NCBI RefSeq assembly: GCF_000271665.2
Contig: NZ_CP010978.1
Coordinates: 3,626,501-3,690,500 of the forward strand
Length of the DNA: 64,000 nucleotides
From: Pelosinus fermentans JBW45
GTDB lineage: Bacteria > Bacillota > Negativicutes > DSM-13327
Direction: 5' to 3'
This document shows positions 35,791 through 44,854 of this stretch, one piece after another (the stretch's first letter is position 1; each line of letters begins with the position of its first letter). The notes under the pieces were generated by a model. That model was not told where the DNA came from. It was given only the letters and a program-made list of their open reading frames with translations, and searched no databases. The position numbers and the translations under genes are program-made.

Positions 35791-36456
35791 TTACACCTCC
35801 TGGCATCGAGCTAGGGTTACCACGTCACCACTTTTTAGACTAGTGGCGTTTGCCTCATCCGTATCAATATGGAATTCCAAGCGAAAATCAGGCTTTACAC
35901 GCACTAACACATTCTTTAGTATTGTCGCTCTAGTTCCACTAGTCTCAACCCATACACGCTCTCCATCTGAAACACCAAAATGCCGAGCATCGTCTGTATG
36001 CATGTGAATATGTCTGGTTGCACAGATCAAACCTTCTGATAAAGTAACTGAACCCTGGGTACCAACAATCGTTATACTCGCTGATTGTTCAATATCACCT
36101 GAATCACGTAAAGGCGGCACAACACCAAGACTAAATCCGTCGGTACGGGATATTTCAGCTTGTGTTGTCTTGCGCACAGGTCCTAAAACCCGCACACCTC
36201 GAATGACACCTTTTGGTCCTACCATAGTGACCGTTTCCGCTGCAGCAAATTCACCAACTTGTTTTAGATCTTTTTGCCGCGTTAAGGTATGACCAGCACC
36301 AAACAATATTTCAATATGCTCAGCAGAGAGGTGGATGTGACGATTCGATACTCCCACAGGAATGTCCATACTTCTTGTCTCTAGTGAGGTAGTCTTCTCC
36401 AGAGCCTGCATGACTTGTTTTACGACTTCATCCAATATATTCTTTTCCACTATCAC
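35791..36456 (-). CDS. pduL: Phosphate propanoyltransferase PduL
   Basis: Microcompartment phosphotransacylase of 221 residues, converting propionyl-CoA to propionyl-phosphate. Two similar halves carry the metal-binding His motifs VSNRHIHLSAEHIE and CATRHIHMHTDDARHFG. The N-terminus MIVEKNILDEVVKQVMQALEK is an encapsulation-type helix, so the enzyme is probably lumenal and recycles CoA inside the shell. No propionate kinase gene is found in this window. Confidence 0.95.
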   Translation of the reverse strand: MIVEKNILDEVVKQVMQALEKTTSLETRSMDIPVGVSNRHIHLSAEHIEILFGAGHTLTRQKDLKQVGEFAAAETVTMVGPKGVIRGVRVLGPVRKTTQAEISRTDGFSLGVVPPLRDSGDIEQSASITIVGTQGSVTLSEGLICATRHIHMHTDDARHFGVSDGERVWVETSGTRATILKNVLVRVKPDFRLEFHIDTDEANATSLKSGDVVTLARCQEV

Positions 36457-36492
36457 ACCTCAATCCACCTATTTCTCTATTTTATTTCAAGA

Positions 36493-36551
36493 ATTGCTAA
36501 ATCGCCCTAAGACTTCCATCTTTTTGGCAAGTGGAAGTCCTAGTGCAACTA
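36493..36551. repeat. Dispersed palindromic repeat, copy 2
   Basis: Same family as 32344-32402: GCTAAATCGCCCTAAGACTT on the left and AAGTCCTAGTGCAACTA on the right around CCATCTTTTTGGCAAGTGG. It lies in the gap between pduJ and pduL. Confidence 0.65.
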
Positions 36552-36592
36552 TGATTCATATAGTGTTTACACTTTAACTAGTCGTAACTTTT

Positions 36593-36880
36593 TTATAAAG
36601 ATTCGTCAATTTTAGGAAGAATTTTTTCAATGTCTGTATGAGGACGTGGAATGACATGAACTGAAATCAGTTCACCAACTCTTTGAGCTGCTGCAGCTCC
36701 TGTATCAGTAGCTGCTTTTACTGCTCCTACATCACCACGTACTAAAACAGTCACCAAACCAGATCCAATTTTTTCATAACCTACTAATATTACATTAGCC
36801 GCCTTAACCATTGCATCCGCAGCTTCTATTGCACCTACTAAACCTTTTGTTTCTACCATTCCTAAAGCTTCTCCGCGCAT
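36593..36880 (-). CDS. pduJ: Microcompartment shell protein PduJ (BMC-H)
   Basis: Single BMC-domain hexamer protein, 95 residues from ATG at 36878-36880 (AGGAGG upstream). It is almost the same as the PduA-like protein at 43488-43763 ([38 protein letters not shown]) with a slightly longer tail, the PduA/PduJ paralogue pair known from Salmonella. It forms the bulk of shell facets and a small central pore. Confidence 0.93.
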   Translation of the reverse strand: MRGEALGMVETKGLVGAIEAADAMVKAANVILVGYEKIGSGLVTVLVRGDVGAVKAATDTGAAAAQRVGELISVHVIPRPHTDIEKILPKIDESL

Positions 36881-36881
36881 A

Positions 36882-37451
36882 TTATTCCGCCTCCTTATTA
36901 TTTCTATCATAATGAATACAAGTTATCTTAGGGTCACCCTTAACTCTAGGGCAAGCAGGATCGCCGCAAATGTTACAATAACCGGATATTTTTTTGGGTT
37001 GTTCTGTAATTGGCAATTGTTCACTCGGCTCTATCTTTTTTTTTTCTGCTGTTTCGATTTCCTCTTGCACTTCTAACTGCAGTTCATCTACTGCAACAAT
37101 TTCTTTATCCTTCTGAATTTCTTCAGATTTCTCTTTTTCTACCAAACTCTTTTTTTCTTTGAATCCTACTGTATCCTTGGTTGTTACAATGCCAGACAAC
37201 GTGTCATGCGGTCTAGGTATAATATGAGTAGCGAATACCTTATTGACCTTACTGCCAGCTGCTTTACCAGCTTGAATAGCAGCTGAGACTGCACCAACGT
37301 TGCCAGTCAATTTAATAACCACCATTCCGCCACCTTTTGTCATCTCATAACCAATTAACTGTACATTGGCTGCTTTCAGTGCCGCATCAGCGGCTTCCAA
37401 TGCTGCAGCTAACCCAACGATTTCAATGAGACCTAAAGCGTTTTGGACCAT
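36882..37451 (-). CDS. pduK: Microcompartment shell protein PduK (BMC plus Cys-rich tail)
   Basis: BMC-H domain at about residues 1-90 ([34 protein letters not shown]), then a charged linker rich in Glu and Lys, and a C-terminal motif [25 protein letters not shown] with four cysteines that could bind a metal or Fe-S cluster. 189 residues. Matches PduK architecture. It overlaps pduH by 19 bases and precedes pduJ. Confidence 0.92.
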   Translation of the reverse strand: MVQNALGLIEIVGLAAALEAADAALKAANVQLIGYEMTKGGGMVVIKLTGNVGAVSAAIQAGKAAGSKVNKVFATHIIPRPHDTLSGIVTTKDTVGFKEKKSLVEKEKSEEIQKDKEIVAVDELQLEVQEEIETAEKKKIEPSEQLPITEQPKKISGYCNICGDPACPRVKGDPKITCIHYDRNNKEAE

Positions 37452-37915
37452 GCTTTCACCTCCCCATGGCCTTGTGCACTTTCTTGAAGAACCTTTTGGA
37501 CAATACGGTAGACTACCTGGTATAAGTCATCCCGATGATTTGTTTCATAGCTTTCATTTTTTGACGGTCGATCTTTAAAAGGAATTCCTTTTACTAAACG
37601 TGCGGCATTATAGCCAAAATGCCGCCACTGAACAGGACTTCCGGCTTCTTGTAAGGAAAAGAGCGGTTTTTGGGCAGGCAGCTTGACATAATGAATGCAC
37701 AGGTCTTCTGGTCCAATTCCGACTCCGACTCCCAGCTTTGACTTAGAAGCCCCTTCATAAGATAGTGCAGCGGCATTTGTATCATTACTTTGCATCACAG
37801 TATAAGGTATTCCCTCTTCTTCCATTCCCGCTTGTACTTCTCGTAACTTCTCTTTACCGCTTGGGTGAGGAGCTAAATAGATGAGGATACAAGGTTTACT
37901 TTGATCTGGCAGCAT
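37433..37915 (-). CDS. pduH: Diol dehydratase reactivase small subunit PduH
   Basis: Small subunit of the ATP-dependent reactivating factor, 160 residues from ATG at 37913-37915. The segment SKSKLGVGVGIGPEDLCIHYVKLPAQKPLF and the C-terminal ARLVKGIPFKD are typical. It begins a few bases after pduG. With PduG it exchanges damaged cobalamin from the dehydratase. Confidence 0.93.
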   Translation of the reverse strand: MLPDQSKPCILIYLAPHPSGKEKLREVQAGMEEEGIPYTVMQSNDTNAAALSYEGASKSKLGVGVGIGPEDLCIHYVKLPAQKPLFSLQEAGSPVQWRHFGYNAARLVKGIPFKDRPSKNESYETNHRDDLYQVVYRIVQKVLQESAQGHGEVKAWSKTL

Positions 37916-37919
37916 AGCA

Positions 37920-39743
37920 TCACGCCTCTCTGTCAAGATATGACAGTACCAGTCCAGTAGCTACTGCATTGCGTGAACCTTCGGAACCTCTAATATTTCC
38001 TCGTCCGCATACAATGCTATATTCAGCCAATGCATCGGTCACCATATCTCCTACTTCAAAATCCATGGCAGATCCCCCGACTAGTACAACAAACTCAATA
38101 TGGCGAATATTGCCTGTAGGTGCCACGCGGCTTAAAGACCGAATTGCATTTGTTACGAAAACGCGTTTTTTAGCCTCCCGCCTTACGTGACGAATCTTAT
38201 CCAAAGGATGAGAGCTGGGGATTGGAACCATTTCGCCATCCTTTAGAATTACCACACGAGAAAAAACCTGTGGCGGAAGGTGCTGTTCATAAAAACGAAC
38301 GGTTCCATCTTCCAACCTGATATGATATAAACTTTCGACTTTAGCCAATGGATATTTTTTAATATCCTCTGCCAGATCGAAATCATTCAATCCCAGTTCA
38401 GAATTGATCAGCATGGTAACCATATCACCAGCACCAGCCAAATGGATGGACAATACACGTTCGTCCCTCGTGATAATCGCCGCATCTGTTGATCCGCCGC
38501 CCATATCAAGGATTGCCAAGGGCTTATCCGTACCGGGAGTTGTTAATGCCCCGCGAATCGCCATATTTGCCTCAACCCCTGCAATGACCACTTTTACCCC
38601 CAAATTACTTCTCAATTGATTCGCAATTTGTTCCATGGGAAGGCGGCTTGTTTTTACCATAGCTGCCAAAGCTACAGCATTCTCCAGAGCAAATTCTCCT
38701 GCTAAACCGCCTTGTACTTTTTGCGGTACAAAGGTATCAACAGCCAGAATATCTTGTATTTTCATATCGTCAAGGTGCTGCTCTGTAAGCTCACTCATAA
38801 CCTGGCGAACCCTTTCTAACATTCCACTTACATGAGTGCCAGCTTCGCCTTGCACATCAAGAACTGGCTGCACTCTTTCCACCGTTTCCATAATTTTCCC
38901 AGCCCCAGATTCAACATCAATATCAGCTTTACCCTTTGACCCAAAGATGGTGATAAATCCTGCAGGGATGGTTCGTGCTTTTACATCACCTTGGGGGGTG
39001 CGCACAACAACCGCTGAGCGATTGCCAATTAAGGCACGAGCAATGGGTACCACCATCTTTGTATCGCCAGCTGATAATTCAAATACTGTGGCGATTCCGT
39101 AGGGGTTTGATAAGGTTCTAATGGTTTGTCCCGGCTCTGCCACTTCTACAGCTGCCAGCATCCCAATAGGAACCTTTTCAATCATTGTTACTTCATCCAC
39201 TACGGGTATTATTTTCTGCAAACGATTTGCAATAAGTACTGCATCATCTTGCCGTACAATGACTCCCTGAAGGTCAATTCCTCGTGCTAATGCTTGATTC
39301 AGAACGCGAGCAGCATCTTCAAAATCAATGTTTTCCGGGATGACACAAATCACTTTTTCACCAGACGTAAGGCTTTCCAGCTGACTGAAGGAAACCGTCT
39401 GCCCAACACCTAAGCCTACACCGCCTGGGGTAGATGGGTTATGTCCAATCATTGTGGATTCTGTAATAATTGTTTCGGTAATGGTTTCCATTGCCAAGTC
39501 ACCAATTACAGGTGTTGCTTCATTCAACCTGATTTCAGACAAGTCCGCCATTGTCATTCCAGCTTTTTTCAACGCTTCTTCTAAAGCAATGACAATGCCC
39601 GGAATATTTGCCAGCGTACCTTTTATGCCTGTAGTCTTGACAATACTACTGGTATAAAACTTTGTTACCTTTGCTGATTCCATTGCAGCCAAGCAAACTT
39701 CTGTTGTAGAATTCCCAATATCTACACCCGCAACTATAGCCAT
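37920..39743 (-). CDS. pduG: Diol dehydratase reactivase large subunit PduG
   Basis: Reactivase ATPase of the actin-like/DnaK fold, 607 residues. ATPase motifs: VAGVDIGNSTTEVCLA at the N-terminus and LAILDMGGGSTDAAII in the middle. Starts 13 bases after pduE. Removes inactivated cobalamin from the diol or glycerol dehydratase with ATP hydrolysis. Confidence 0.96.
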   Translation of the reverse strand: MAIVAGVDIGNSTTEVCLAAMESAKVTKFYTSSIVKTTGIKGTLANIPGIVIALEEALKKAGMTMADLSEIRLNEATPVIGDLAMETITETIITESTMIGHNPSTPGGVGLGVGQTVSFSQLESLTSGEKVICVIPENIDFEDAARVLNQALARGIDLQGVIVRQDDAVLIANRLQKIIPVVDEVTMIEKVPIGMLAAVEVAEPGQTIRTLSNPYGIATVFELSAGDTKMVVPIARALIGNRSAVVVRTPQGDVKARTIPAGFITIFGSKGKADIDVESGAGKIMETVERVQPVLDVQGEAGTHVSGMLERVRQVMSELTEQHLDDMKIQDILAVDTFVPQKVQGGLAGEFALENAVALAAMVKTSRLPMEQIANQLRSNLGVKVVIAGVEANMAIRGALTTPGTDKPLAILDMGGGSTDAAIITRDERVLSIHLAGAGDMVTMLINSELGLNDFDLAEDIKKYPLAKVESLYHIRLEDGTVRFYEQHLPPQVFSRVVILKDGEMVPIPSSHPLDKIRHVRREAKKRVFVTNAIRSLSRVAPTGNIRHIEFVVLVGGSAMDFEVGDMVTDALAEYSIVCGRGNIRGSEGSRNAVATGLVLSYLDREA

Positions 39744-39755
39744 GAAAATTCCACC

Positions 39756-40283
39756 TTACTCCGCTCTGAGACGATTACGCCGTTCGTATACTCCTGCAGC
39801 CTCTCTCACAAAAGCGGCATTTATTTTTGCATTGTATTTCGTATCTAATTCATCTGCAATGGCTATTAATTCTGCTCTAGTGGACCGATAAGGACGAAGA
39901 GCGTTGTAAATTTGCAGTATTCGTTCATCAGGAATGGCTGTTAATTCAGCAGCCCGGCGCAAATTATCACCAAACTGCGTTCTGCCAACACCATCTGCGA
40001 TTTCACCTTGCATACGTAATGTTTCTGGAGCAATACGCACATCTTGGGGTTTAACATCACCATTTAACACATTTGCTAAAGTAATATCTGAAAGTTTCTT
40101 CCCTGTAGGAGATTTTAATAACTCTGGTCTTTTGGTAGCTAAAGGATAGTCACGATCCGGATTTAATCCTTGGGTAGCCACTGTTGGAGCAGCTTGCGCT
40201 GTTTGCGCTGCTGGTGCACTGCCTTTAGTCATGGATTTTAATACTTCACGAACCATATCTTCAATCATTTTTTCTTGAGACAT
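39756..40283 (-). CDS. pduE: Diol dehydratase small subunit PduE
   Basis: Gamma subunit of the B12-dependent dehydratase, 175 residues from ATG at 40281-40283, eight bases after GGAGG. N-terminal helix MSQEKMIEDMVREVLKSM resembles an encapsulation peptide; then DYPLATKRPELLKSPTGKKLSDITL and RPYRSTRAELIAIADELD, hallmarks of the subunit. Confidence 0.95.
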   Translation of the reverse strand: MSQEKMIEDMVREVLKSMTKGSAPAAQTAQAAPTVATQGLNPDRDYPLATKRPELLKSPTGKKLSDITLANVLNGDVKPQDVRIAPETLRMQGEIADGVGRTQFGDNLRRAAELTAIPDERILQIYNALRPYRSTRAELIAIADELDTKYNAKINAAFVREAAGVYERRNRLRAE

Positions 40284-40298
40284 ATTATTCACCTCCGC

Positions 40299-40952
40299 TT
40301 AGTTAAATTTCACTTCGATTTCGACTGGCTTAGCACCTTGAATGACATGTTCGGTTTCTTTTATGTGCAATACAGCTGCTTTTGCCTGAAACTTAGGTCT
40401 CGCCATTTGATCATTTTTCGTTGGTACTGGCACAGGGGATTCACCCTTTGCATATTTTGCCGCATTACGCCCAATGGCACGATAGGCTGGCAAATCAAGT
40501 AAAGGAGATTGGGAGAAAAGTTCCAGATTACTAAGTGGCGGTAAATCTTTCTGATGAATTACCGTTGTCCCTCTGGATTGTATACCAATCGCAATTCCAG
40601 ATCCGCTTAGCTTAGTACCATCATGAGCATCAAAAGCAACGTCAGAAGTACGCAGTACTCTTATCACTCTGGCAGTTAACCCTTCTTCTTCAATGCCTGC
40701 GATCATTTCACGCAATACATCACTGTGAGGAATATTGACAATGGTTTTATTTTGATATTTTCCAAAAGCTGGAGCCAAGGCAATTACCACTTCATCGGCT
40801 CTTGTGCCTGGACGTGCTTCCCCTTTTTCCACTAAGGTCATGGGACGTCCTGTCGCAGCAGCTGTTGCTGTATTTGTAGTAGGTTTAGGCTGTTCCATAC
40901 CTTGCAGCACTTGCAGAATGATTTCCCGAATCACTTGCTCGTTAATTTGCAT
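40299..40952 (-). CDS. pduD: Diol dehydratase medium subunit PduD
   Basis: Beta subunit of the dehydratase, 217 residues. The N-terminal [19 protein letters not shown] is the encapsulation-type helix, followed by a Thr/Ala linker. The core carries [37 protein letters not shown] and [23 protein letters not shown], conserved in PduD/DhaC and involved in B12 binding. Sits 23 bases after pduC. Confidence 0.95.
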   Translation of the reverse strand: MQINEQVIREIILQVLQGMEQPKPTTNTATAAATGRPMTLVEKGEARPGTRADEVVIALAPAFGKYQNKTIVNIPHSDVLREMIAGIEEEGLTARVIRVLRTSDVAFDAHDGTKLSGSGIAIGIQSRGTTVIHQKDLPPLSNLELFSQSPLLDLPAYRAIGRNAAKYAKGESPVPVPTKNDQMARPKFQAKAAVLHIKETEHVIQGAKPVEIEVKFN

Positions 40953-40975
40953 TACACTACACCTCTCTTTCTAAC

Positions 40976-42646
40976 TTAAGCATCATAATCAGACGGATTA
41001 ATTGCCTGACTGATGTTTTTGATTTCATTCCATCTTTCATCACTAATTTGGTAGCCAGTACCTGGACCTTGATAGTCATTACGGCTGTTTACCGCACTGA
41101 TAACATTAAAGTTTTTGTCCAGGATCGCGGATGTATGTAGATAATCTCCGGAAATACGCTGTTTCAAAATATTTAAGATATGCTCCGCCAAATCGGTAAA
41201 GCCAGTTTTTGCCAATGCTTTGACGATATCGATACCTGTAATGCCGCGGCTCATTAGTTCTTGAGCAGCTTTTAAATCTTCAACTACATTACGTGCTGGC
41301 ACATCTTTACTGCCATGAGCATAGGTTGCAGCTTCCACTTCTTCATCGGTAATTGCTGGGAAGCCTAGTTCTTTAAATACAGCCTGAAGTCCTTTGGCTG
41401 CCTTATTACGAACTGCGATGACTTCTTCTTCTAAAGCTGGACGCAAACCGCCATCTACTTTCAAGTCACGCTGCAAGATATTCCAATCATCATAATCATC
41501 AACATCCCAGTTTGAACCAGCAAACATATTATCATAATTCGGTGTACCGCTATAGCCCGAGCAGATAAAGTCTGTACCAGGAAGGAACTGCATCAAGGTA
41601 CGGGCTGTTTTGCGAATATCCGAATGTGTAAAGGTTTGGTCATTACTAGATGCTACTTCCATGTCTAACATCGCTGCGCAAAGGTTTTCTGCCAATACAG
41701 CACGAATCCCCGATGGAACAGCAGCCGGCACGCCAATACAACTTACAGAACCATTCTGCAGACCTTGTACTCCAGCACCTCTGGTAAGCATGATGCAGCG
41801 AATTTCCAAATACAGCATGGATTTTCCTTCTGCATAGCCCATCTGCACTTCTGAACCAGTACCGGAAGTAAATCTCATTTTCAAGCCCCGTGAAGCATAG
41901 GCTGAAGCAAGAAATGCTTTTGACCAAGGTGTATCATCACCATCAACAAATACATTTTCTGTACCATAGACGGAAATGGTTTCTGCATAGGCAGTAATAC
42001 CACGCATACCAAGTTCTAATTCTGTTGCTTCTTCCAAAGCGCATTGAATCAGTGTTCCACCTCGACCAGCTTGGCTGCCTATTAATAATGCCAAGGCATT
42101 AAAAGGAGCATAACGGACAACAGCAACGGTAGTTTCCATTTCATCAAAGCCACGCAATGCAGCTTCTGCACCATCAGCAGCAATCAAAACTGGATTATCA
42201 TTTACATTCGTAATATGACATTGGTTAGAAGGAATTTTGCGAGCTCGCATTTTCTGCATAGCCATCATCATTTCTACTACATTCATGGTATTAAACACAG
42301 CTACCAGTTTGGCAGCAGTTAAACCACGCACAATGTCAACCACTTCTTTTCTCGAAACATTTACATCAACAAGCATTTTGGCAATTTGGCTAGCTTCCAT
42401 TGCCATAGCTTTTTCGGCAATCTTTACATCAATCGCATAATCGGCAATGAATTGCTCAATAAAATCGAAATTACTGCGAGCAACGCCGTCCATTTCTACG
42501 ATTTTGCCATTCTCAATTTTGATACTAGGCACCGGATCGTTAGGGCTGCCCATAGCGATCAAACCAACCTCTGGCCATTCTTTTACGAAACCGTCCTGAT
42601 TTACAGGGCGGGCAGCTAAAACTTCAAAACGTTTTGATCTCTTCAT
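40976..42646 (-). CDS. pduC: Propanediol (glycerol) dehydratase large subunit PduC
   Basis: Catalytic alpha subunit of adenosylcobalamin-dependent diol/glycerol dehydratase, 556 residues, normal length. N-terminus KRFEVLAARPVNQDGFVKEWPEVG and the barrel segments TSGTGSEVQMGYAEGKSMLYLE and CIGVPAAVPSGIRAVLAENL are characteristic. It dehydrates 1,2-propanediol to propionaldehyde, or glycerol to 3-hydroxypropionaldehyde. Which is the main substrate cannot be fixed by eye; the surrounding pdu genes favour propanediol. Confidence 0.96.
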   Translation of the reverse strand: MKRSKRFEVLAARPVNQDGFVKEWPEVGLIAMGSPNDPVPSIKIENGKIVEMDGVARSNFDFIEQFIADYAIDVKIAEKAMAMEASQIAKMLVDVNVSRKEVVDIVRGLTAAKLVAVFNTMNVVEMMMAMQKMRARKIPSNQCHITNVNDNPVLIAADGAEAALRGFDEMETTVAVVRYAPFNALALLIGSQAGRGGTLIQCALEEATELELGMRGITAYAETISVYGTENVFVDGDDTPWSKAFLASAYASRGLKMRFTSGTGSEVQMGYAEGKSMLYLEIRCIMLTRGAGVQGLQNGSVSCIGVPAAVPSGIRAVLAENLCAAMLDMEVASSNDQTFTHSDIRKTARTLMQFLPGTDFICSGYSGTPNYDNMFAGSNWDVDDYDDWNILQRDLKVDGGLRPALEEEVIAVRNKAAKGLQAVFKELGFPAITDEEVEAATYAHGSKDVPARNVVEDLKAAQELMSRGITGIDIVKALAKTGFTDLAEHILNILKQRISGDYLHTSAILDKNFNVISAVNSRNDYQGPGTGYQISDERWNEIKNISQAINPSDYDA

Positions 42647-42664
42647 TGTTTTCCCCTCCCTGCT

Positions 42665-43462
42665 TTAGATATATGGTTTAGTTGATGATGGAGCCGGACC
42701 GGCCATAGCTTCCAATAATTTGACGCCTACTTCTTTAGCGGCAAGTACTGCTTGGCGTACAGCACCAGAATCACCAGTAACCTGAAGAATTACTTCATTC
42801 GAATAGCTCGTCCCGCTTGCTGGACTGCCATAGCCAACTACTTCAACATTAGCAGTTTTCACTGCAACATCAGACATAAGTACGCCAATGGCAGCAGGAG
42901 CACCAACAATCAATCCAAAGGCTTTTCCCACTGGAGCACCAAAGGCTTTATTAATTGCATAGCTTGCCCGAGCTGTATATTGCAACTCAATATGCCCAGC
43001 ATCATTGCCATATACATCGCCAAAAGTACGATCTAGTTCTTTTAATGCGACTTCAATTGCACGACGAGCATCTGATACTTCTTCTGCACCAAAGAGGATC
43101 AAGGAACCATGTCCTGCTCCACCTTTGGTGTCACGAGGCAATTCAATGGAAATAATCTCAGTATTGGTTGCCTTTACAGCTTCATCAGCAGCCATAATAT
43201 GTGGGCCAGCACCAGTACGAGCACCTAAAATACCAATGGAACGATATTTAGGATCGATTTTCATTTTTTCATGCAGCATAGGATCCACATTTGCAATCAC
43301 TAAACCAATGGTATCACCAATTGCAGTTCCTACAAATTCAGTGATACCAGGATTTACTGATGCTTTAGGTTTTTCTTGAACCCCTTGCGAAGCAGTAGGA
43401 GCATGATTCTCCATACGCTTTTTAATTTCATCCATAACCTTATCAATTAATTGCTCTTGCAT
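42665..43462 (-). CDS. pduB: Microcompartment shell protein PduB (tandem BMC trimer)
   Basis: BMC-T shell protein of 265 residues with two permuted BMC domains (about 45-150 and 155-255). N-terminal MQEQLIDKVMDEIKKRMENH resembles the segment of PduB that ties the shell to the enzyme core. Family segments include IGILGARTGAGPHIMAADEAVKATN and GAPVGKAFGLIVGAPAAIG. Located between pduA and pduC. Confidence 0.95.
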   Translation of the reverse strand: MQEQLIDKVMDEIKKRMENHAPTASQGVQEKPKASVNPGITEFVGTAIGDTIGLVIANVDPMLHEKMKIDPKYRSIGILGARTGAGPHIMAADEAVKATNTEIISIELPRDTKGGAGHGSLILFGAEEVSDARRAIEVALKELDRTFGDVYGNDAGHIELQYTARASYAINKAFGAPVGKAFGLIVGAPAAIGVLMSDVAVKTANVEVVGYGSPASGTSYSNEVILQVTGDSGAVRQAVLAAKEVGVKLLEAMAGPAPSSTKPYI

Positions 43463-43487
43463 ATAATTCTACCTCCACATTTAATTC

Positions 43488-43763
43488 CTATTTTATTTTG
43501 GGAAGAATTTTTTCCACATCTGTATGGGGACGTGGAATAACGTGAATAGACACGACTTCGCCAACTTTTTGAGCCGCTGCGGCACCTGCATCTGTTGCCG
43601 CTTTGATCGCACCAACATCACCACGCACCATTACTGTCACCAAGCCAGAGCCAATTTTTTCATAACCTACTAATTCAACGTTTGCTGCCTTTACCATAGC
43701 ATCTGCAGCTTCAATAGCACCTACTAATCCTTTTGTTTCAATCATCCCTAATGCTTCACTCAT
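43488..43763 (-). CDS. pduA: Microcompartment shell protein PduA (BMC-H)
   Basis: 91-residue hexameric shell protein ([39 protein letters not shown]), nearly identical to the PduJ-type protein at 36593-36880. Its ATG overlaps the pduV stop (ATGA). The conserved KIGSG loop lines the pore through which propanediol is thought to enter. Confidence 0.94.
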   Translation of the reverse strand: MSEALGMIETKGLVGAIEAADAMVKAANVELVGYEKIGSGLVTVMVRGDVGAIKAATDAGAAAAQKVGEVVSIHVIPRPHTDVEKILPKIK

Positions 43764-44203
43764 GAACTACACCTCCCTTCCCCAAAGTGTGCAATTAATT
43801 CTTCTATCCCTTCTCCAGTACGAGAGGAAACGAAGAAGATTGGTTCTTTAACACCGACCTCCATTAAGCGAGATTTGGCTTTCTCTCGATCAATGCCAGG
43901 TACATCGACTTTTGTTACTACCCCAATAACAGGGCGGGAAAACATTCCGGCAAATCCAGGCGGCAGAGTTACTTTCAGATTCGTTGCATCCTGTACAACA
44001 GCGACAACAGATGCTTGCATAGCTGTTGTCATTAATGCCGAATAGAAACGCGGTATCTGAGCATATTCTCCAGGAGTGTCAATGGCTCCATCTGAAAACT
44101 GAATACTTTGGGTCTTTGCGGCTGATCGGACATCTTTTTGCAGCGTATGAATCAAAGATGTCTTGCCCGCCCCTATTGCCCCAACTAACATTACCTTCTG
44201 CAT
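43760..44203 (-). CDS. pduV: PduV-like small GTPase-fold protein
   Basis: P-loop protein of 147 residues with Walker [12 protein letters not shown] near the N-terminus, [12 protein letters not shown] and [15 protein letters not shown] as G-motifs. The start [11 protein letters not shown] at 44201-44203 comes just after the pduU stop; no strong ribosome binding site is seen, so it is probably translationally coupled. PduV associates with the shell in Salmonella and is linked to compartment movement; its role is not settled. Confidence 0.88.
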   Translation of the reverse strand: MQKVMLVGAIGAGKTSLIHTLQKDVRSAAKTQSIQFSDGAIDTPGEYAQIPRFYSALMTTAMQASVVAVVQDATNLKVTLPPGFAGMFSRPVIGVVTKVDVPGIDREKAKSRLMEVGVKEPIFFVSSRTGEGIEELIAHFGEGRCSS

Positions 44204-44204
44204 A

Positions 44205-44546
44205 TCATGACTTCGTTTGTTTGGGACCACTAAAACCCAAACTATTGACCAATAAATTGGTTACTTGCTTAAGGGCCGCTTCCACATTAGATACGGTACC
44301 GACCAGTACCAGTGATCCCGTAAAACGGTCCATAAAGCCAATCTTTACATCTGCTGCTTTTGTTGCCACATCCGCTGCAATAATGGCAGCTTCACTAGGG
44401 GTAATGGTTAAGATTCCAATCGCCGAAGTGCTTTCTAACCCTAACTTTTCACATAACTCCTTTTTGGGATTGGATATGAGGTGGGCTAAGGTCACTTGTT
44501 TGCCTGGTACATATTCTTGAACCACTCTTACCTTTTCTTCCGACAT
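44205..44546 (-). CDS. pduU: Microcompartment shell protein PduU (circularly permuted BMC-H)
   Basis: 113-residue shell protein of the PduU/EutS type, with a short N-terminal strand ([20 protein letters not shown]) before the permuted BMC domain ([49 protein letters not shown]). First gene of the operon here, whereas it is near the end in Salmonella. Start chosen at MSEEKVRVV (44544-44546) after GAGGAA. Confidence 0.93.
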   Translation of the reverse strand: MSEEKVRVVQEYVPGKQVTLAHLISNPKKELCEKLGLESTSAIGILTITPSEAAIIAADVATKAADVKIGFMDRFTGSLVLVGTVSNVEAALKQVTNLLVNSLGFSGPKQTKS

Positions 44547-44580
44547 ACCATTTCCTCGCATTCCTTACATTAGTTTGACA

Positions 44581-44586
44581 ATTATA
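44581..44586 (-). promoter_or_regulatory. Candidate -10 box of the pdu operon
   Basis: Minus-strand TATAAT at 44586-44581, about 35 bases before the pduU ATG, with no good -35 hexamer at 17 bases. This is what one expects of a promoter that needs an activator such as the AraC-type regulator encoded next door. The remaining 150 bases up to the terminator at 44743 hold no gene. Confidence 0.45.
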
Positions 44587-44742
44587 ACTATTTCCCGTTT
44601 TTACTTTTTTACCTTGCATATTTATTGCTTAGCCACTGGACATAATTGCTATATCCGCCTCAACCATAATCTGGATATTTTTTTCGCATTTATCTTGCAG
44701 GATTATTTTGTTTTTTCATTCAAATATTTCTACTACAAAAGC

Positions 44743-44774
44743 AAAATAGGACTACTTTACCGTAGTCCTATTTT
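44743..44774 (-). terminator. Terminator of the response-regulator gene
   Basis: Perfect 13-base stem AAAATAGGACTAC/GTAGTCCTATTTT with loop of six bases and a T-rich tail on the minus strand. It insulates the regulator genes from the pdu operon. Confidence 0.85.
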
Positions 44775-44854
44775 ATCTTTCATAATCCTTTTTTATTCAG
44801 AATTATATTCTATTCTTTTTTTGCTCTGATATAGAACTTTTTTGCATCGCTTTT

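Noticed and set aside
44547-44742. Sigma-54 promoter before the pdu operon
   Set aside because: No GG-N10-GC element was found in either orientation; a TATAAT box with weak -35 fits an AraC-activated promoter better.
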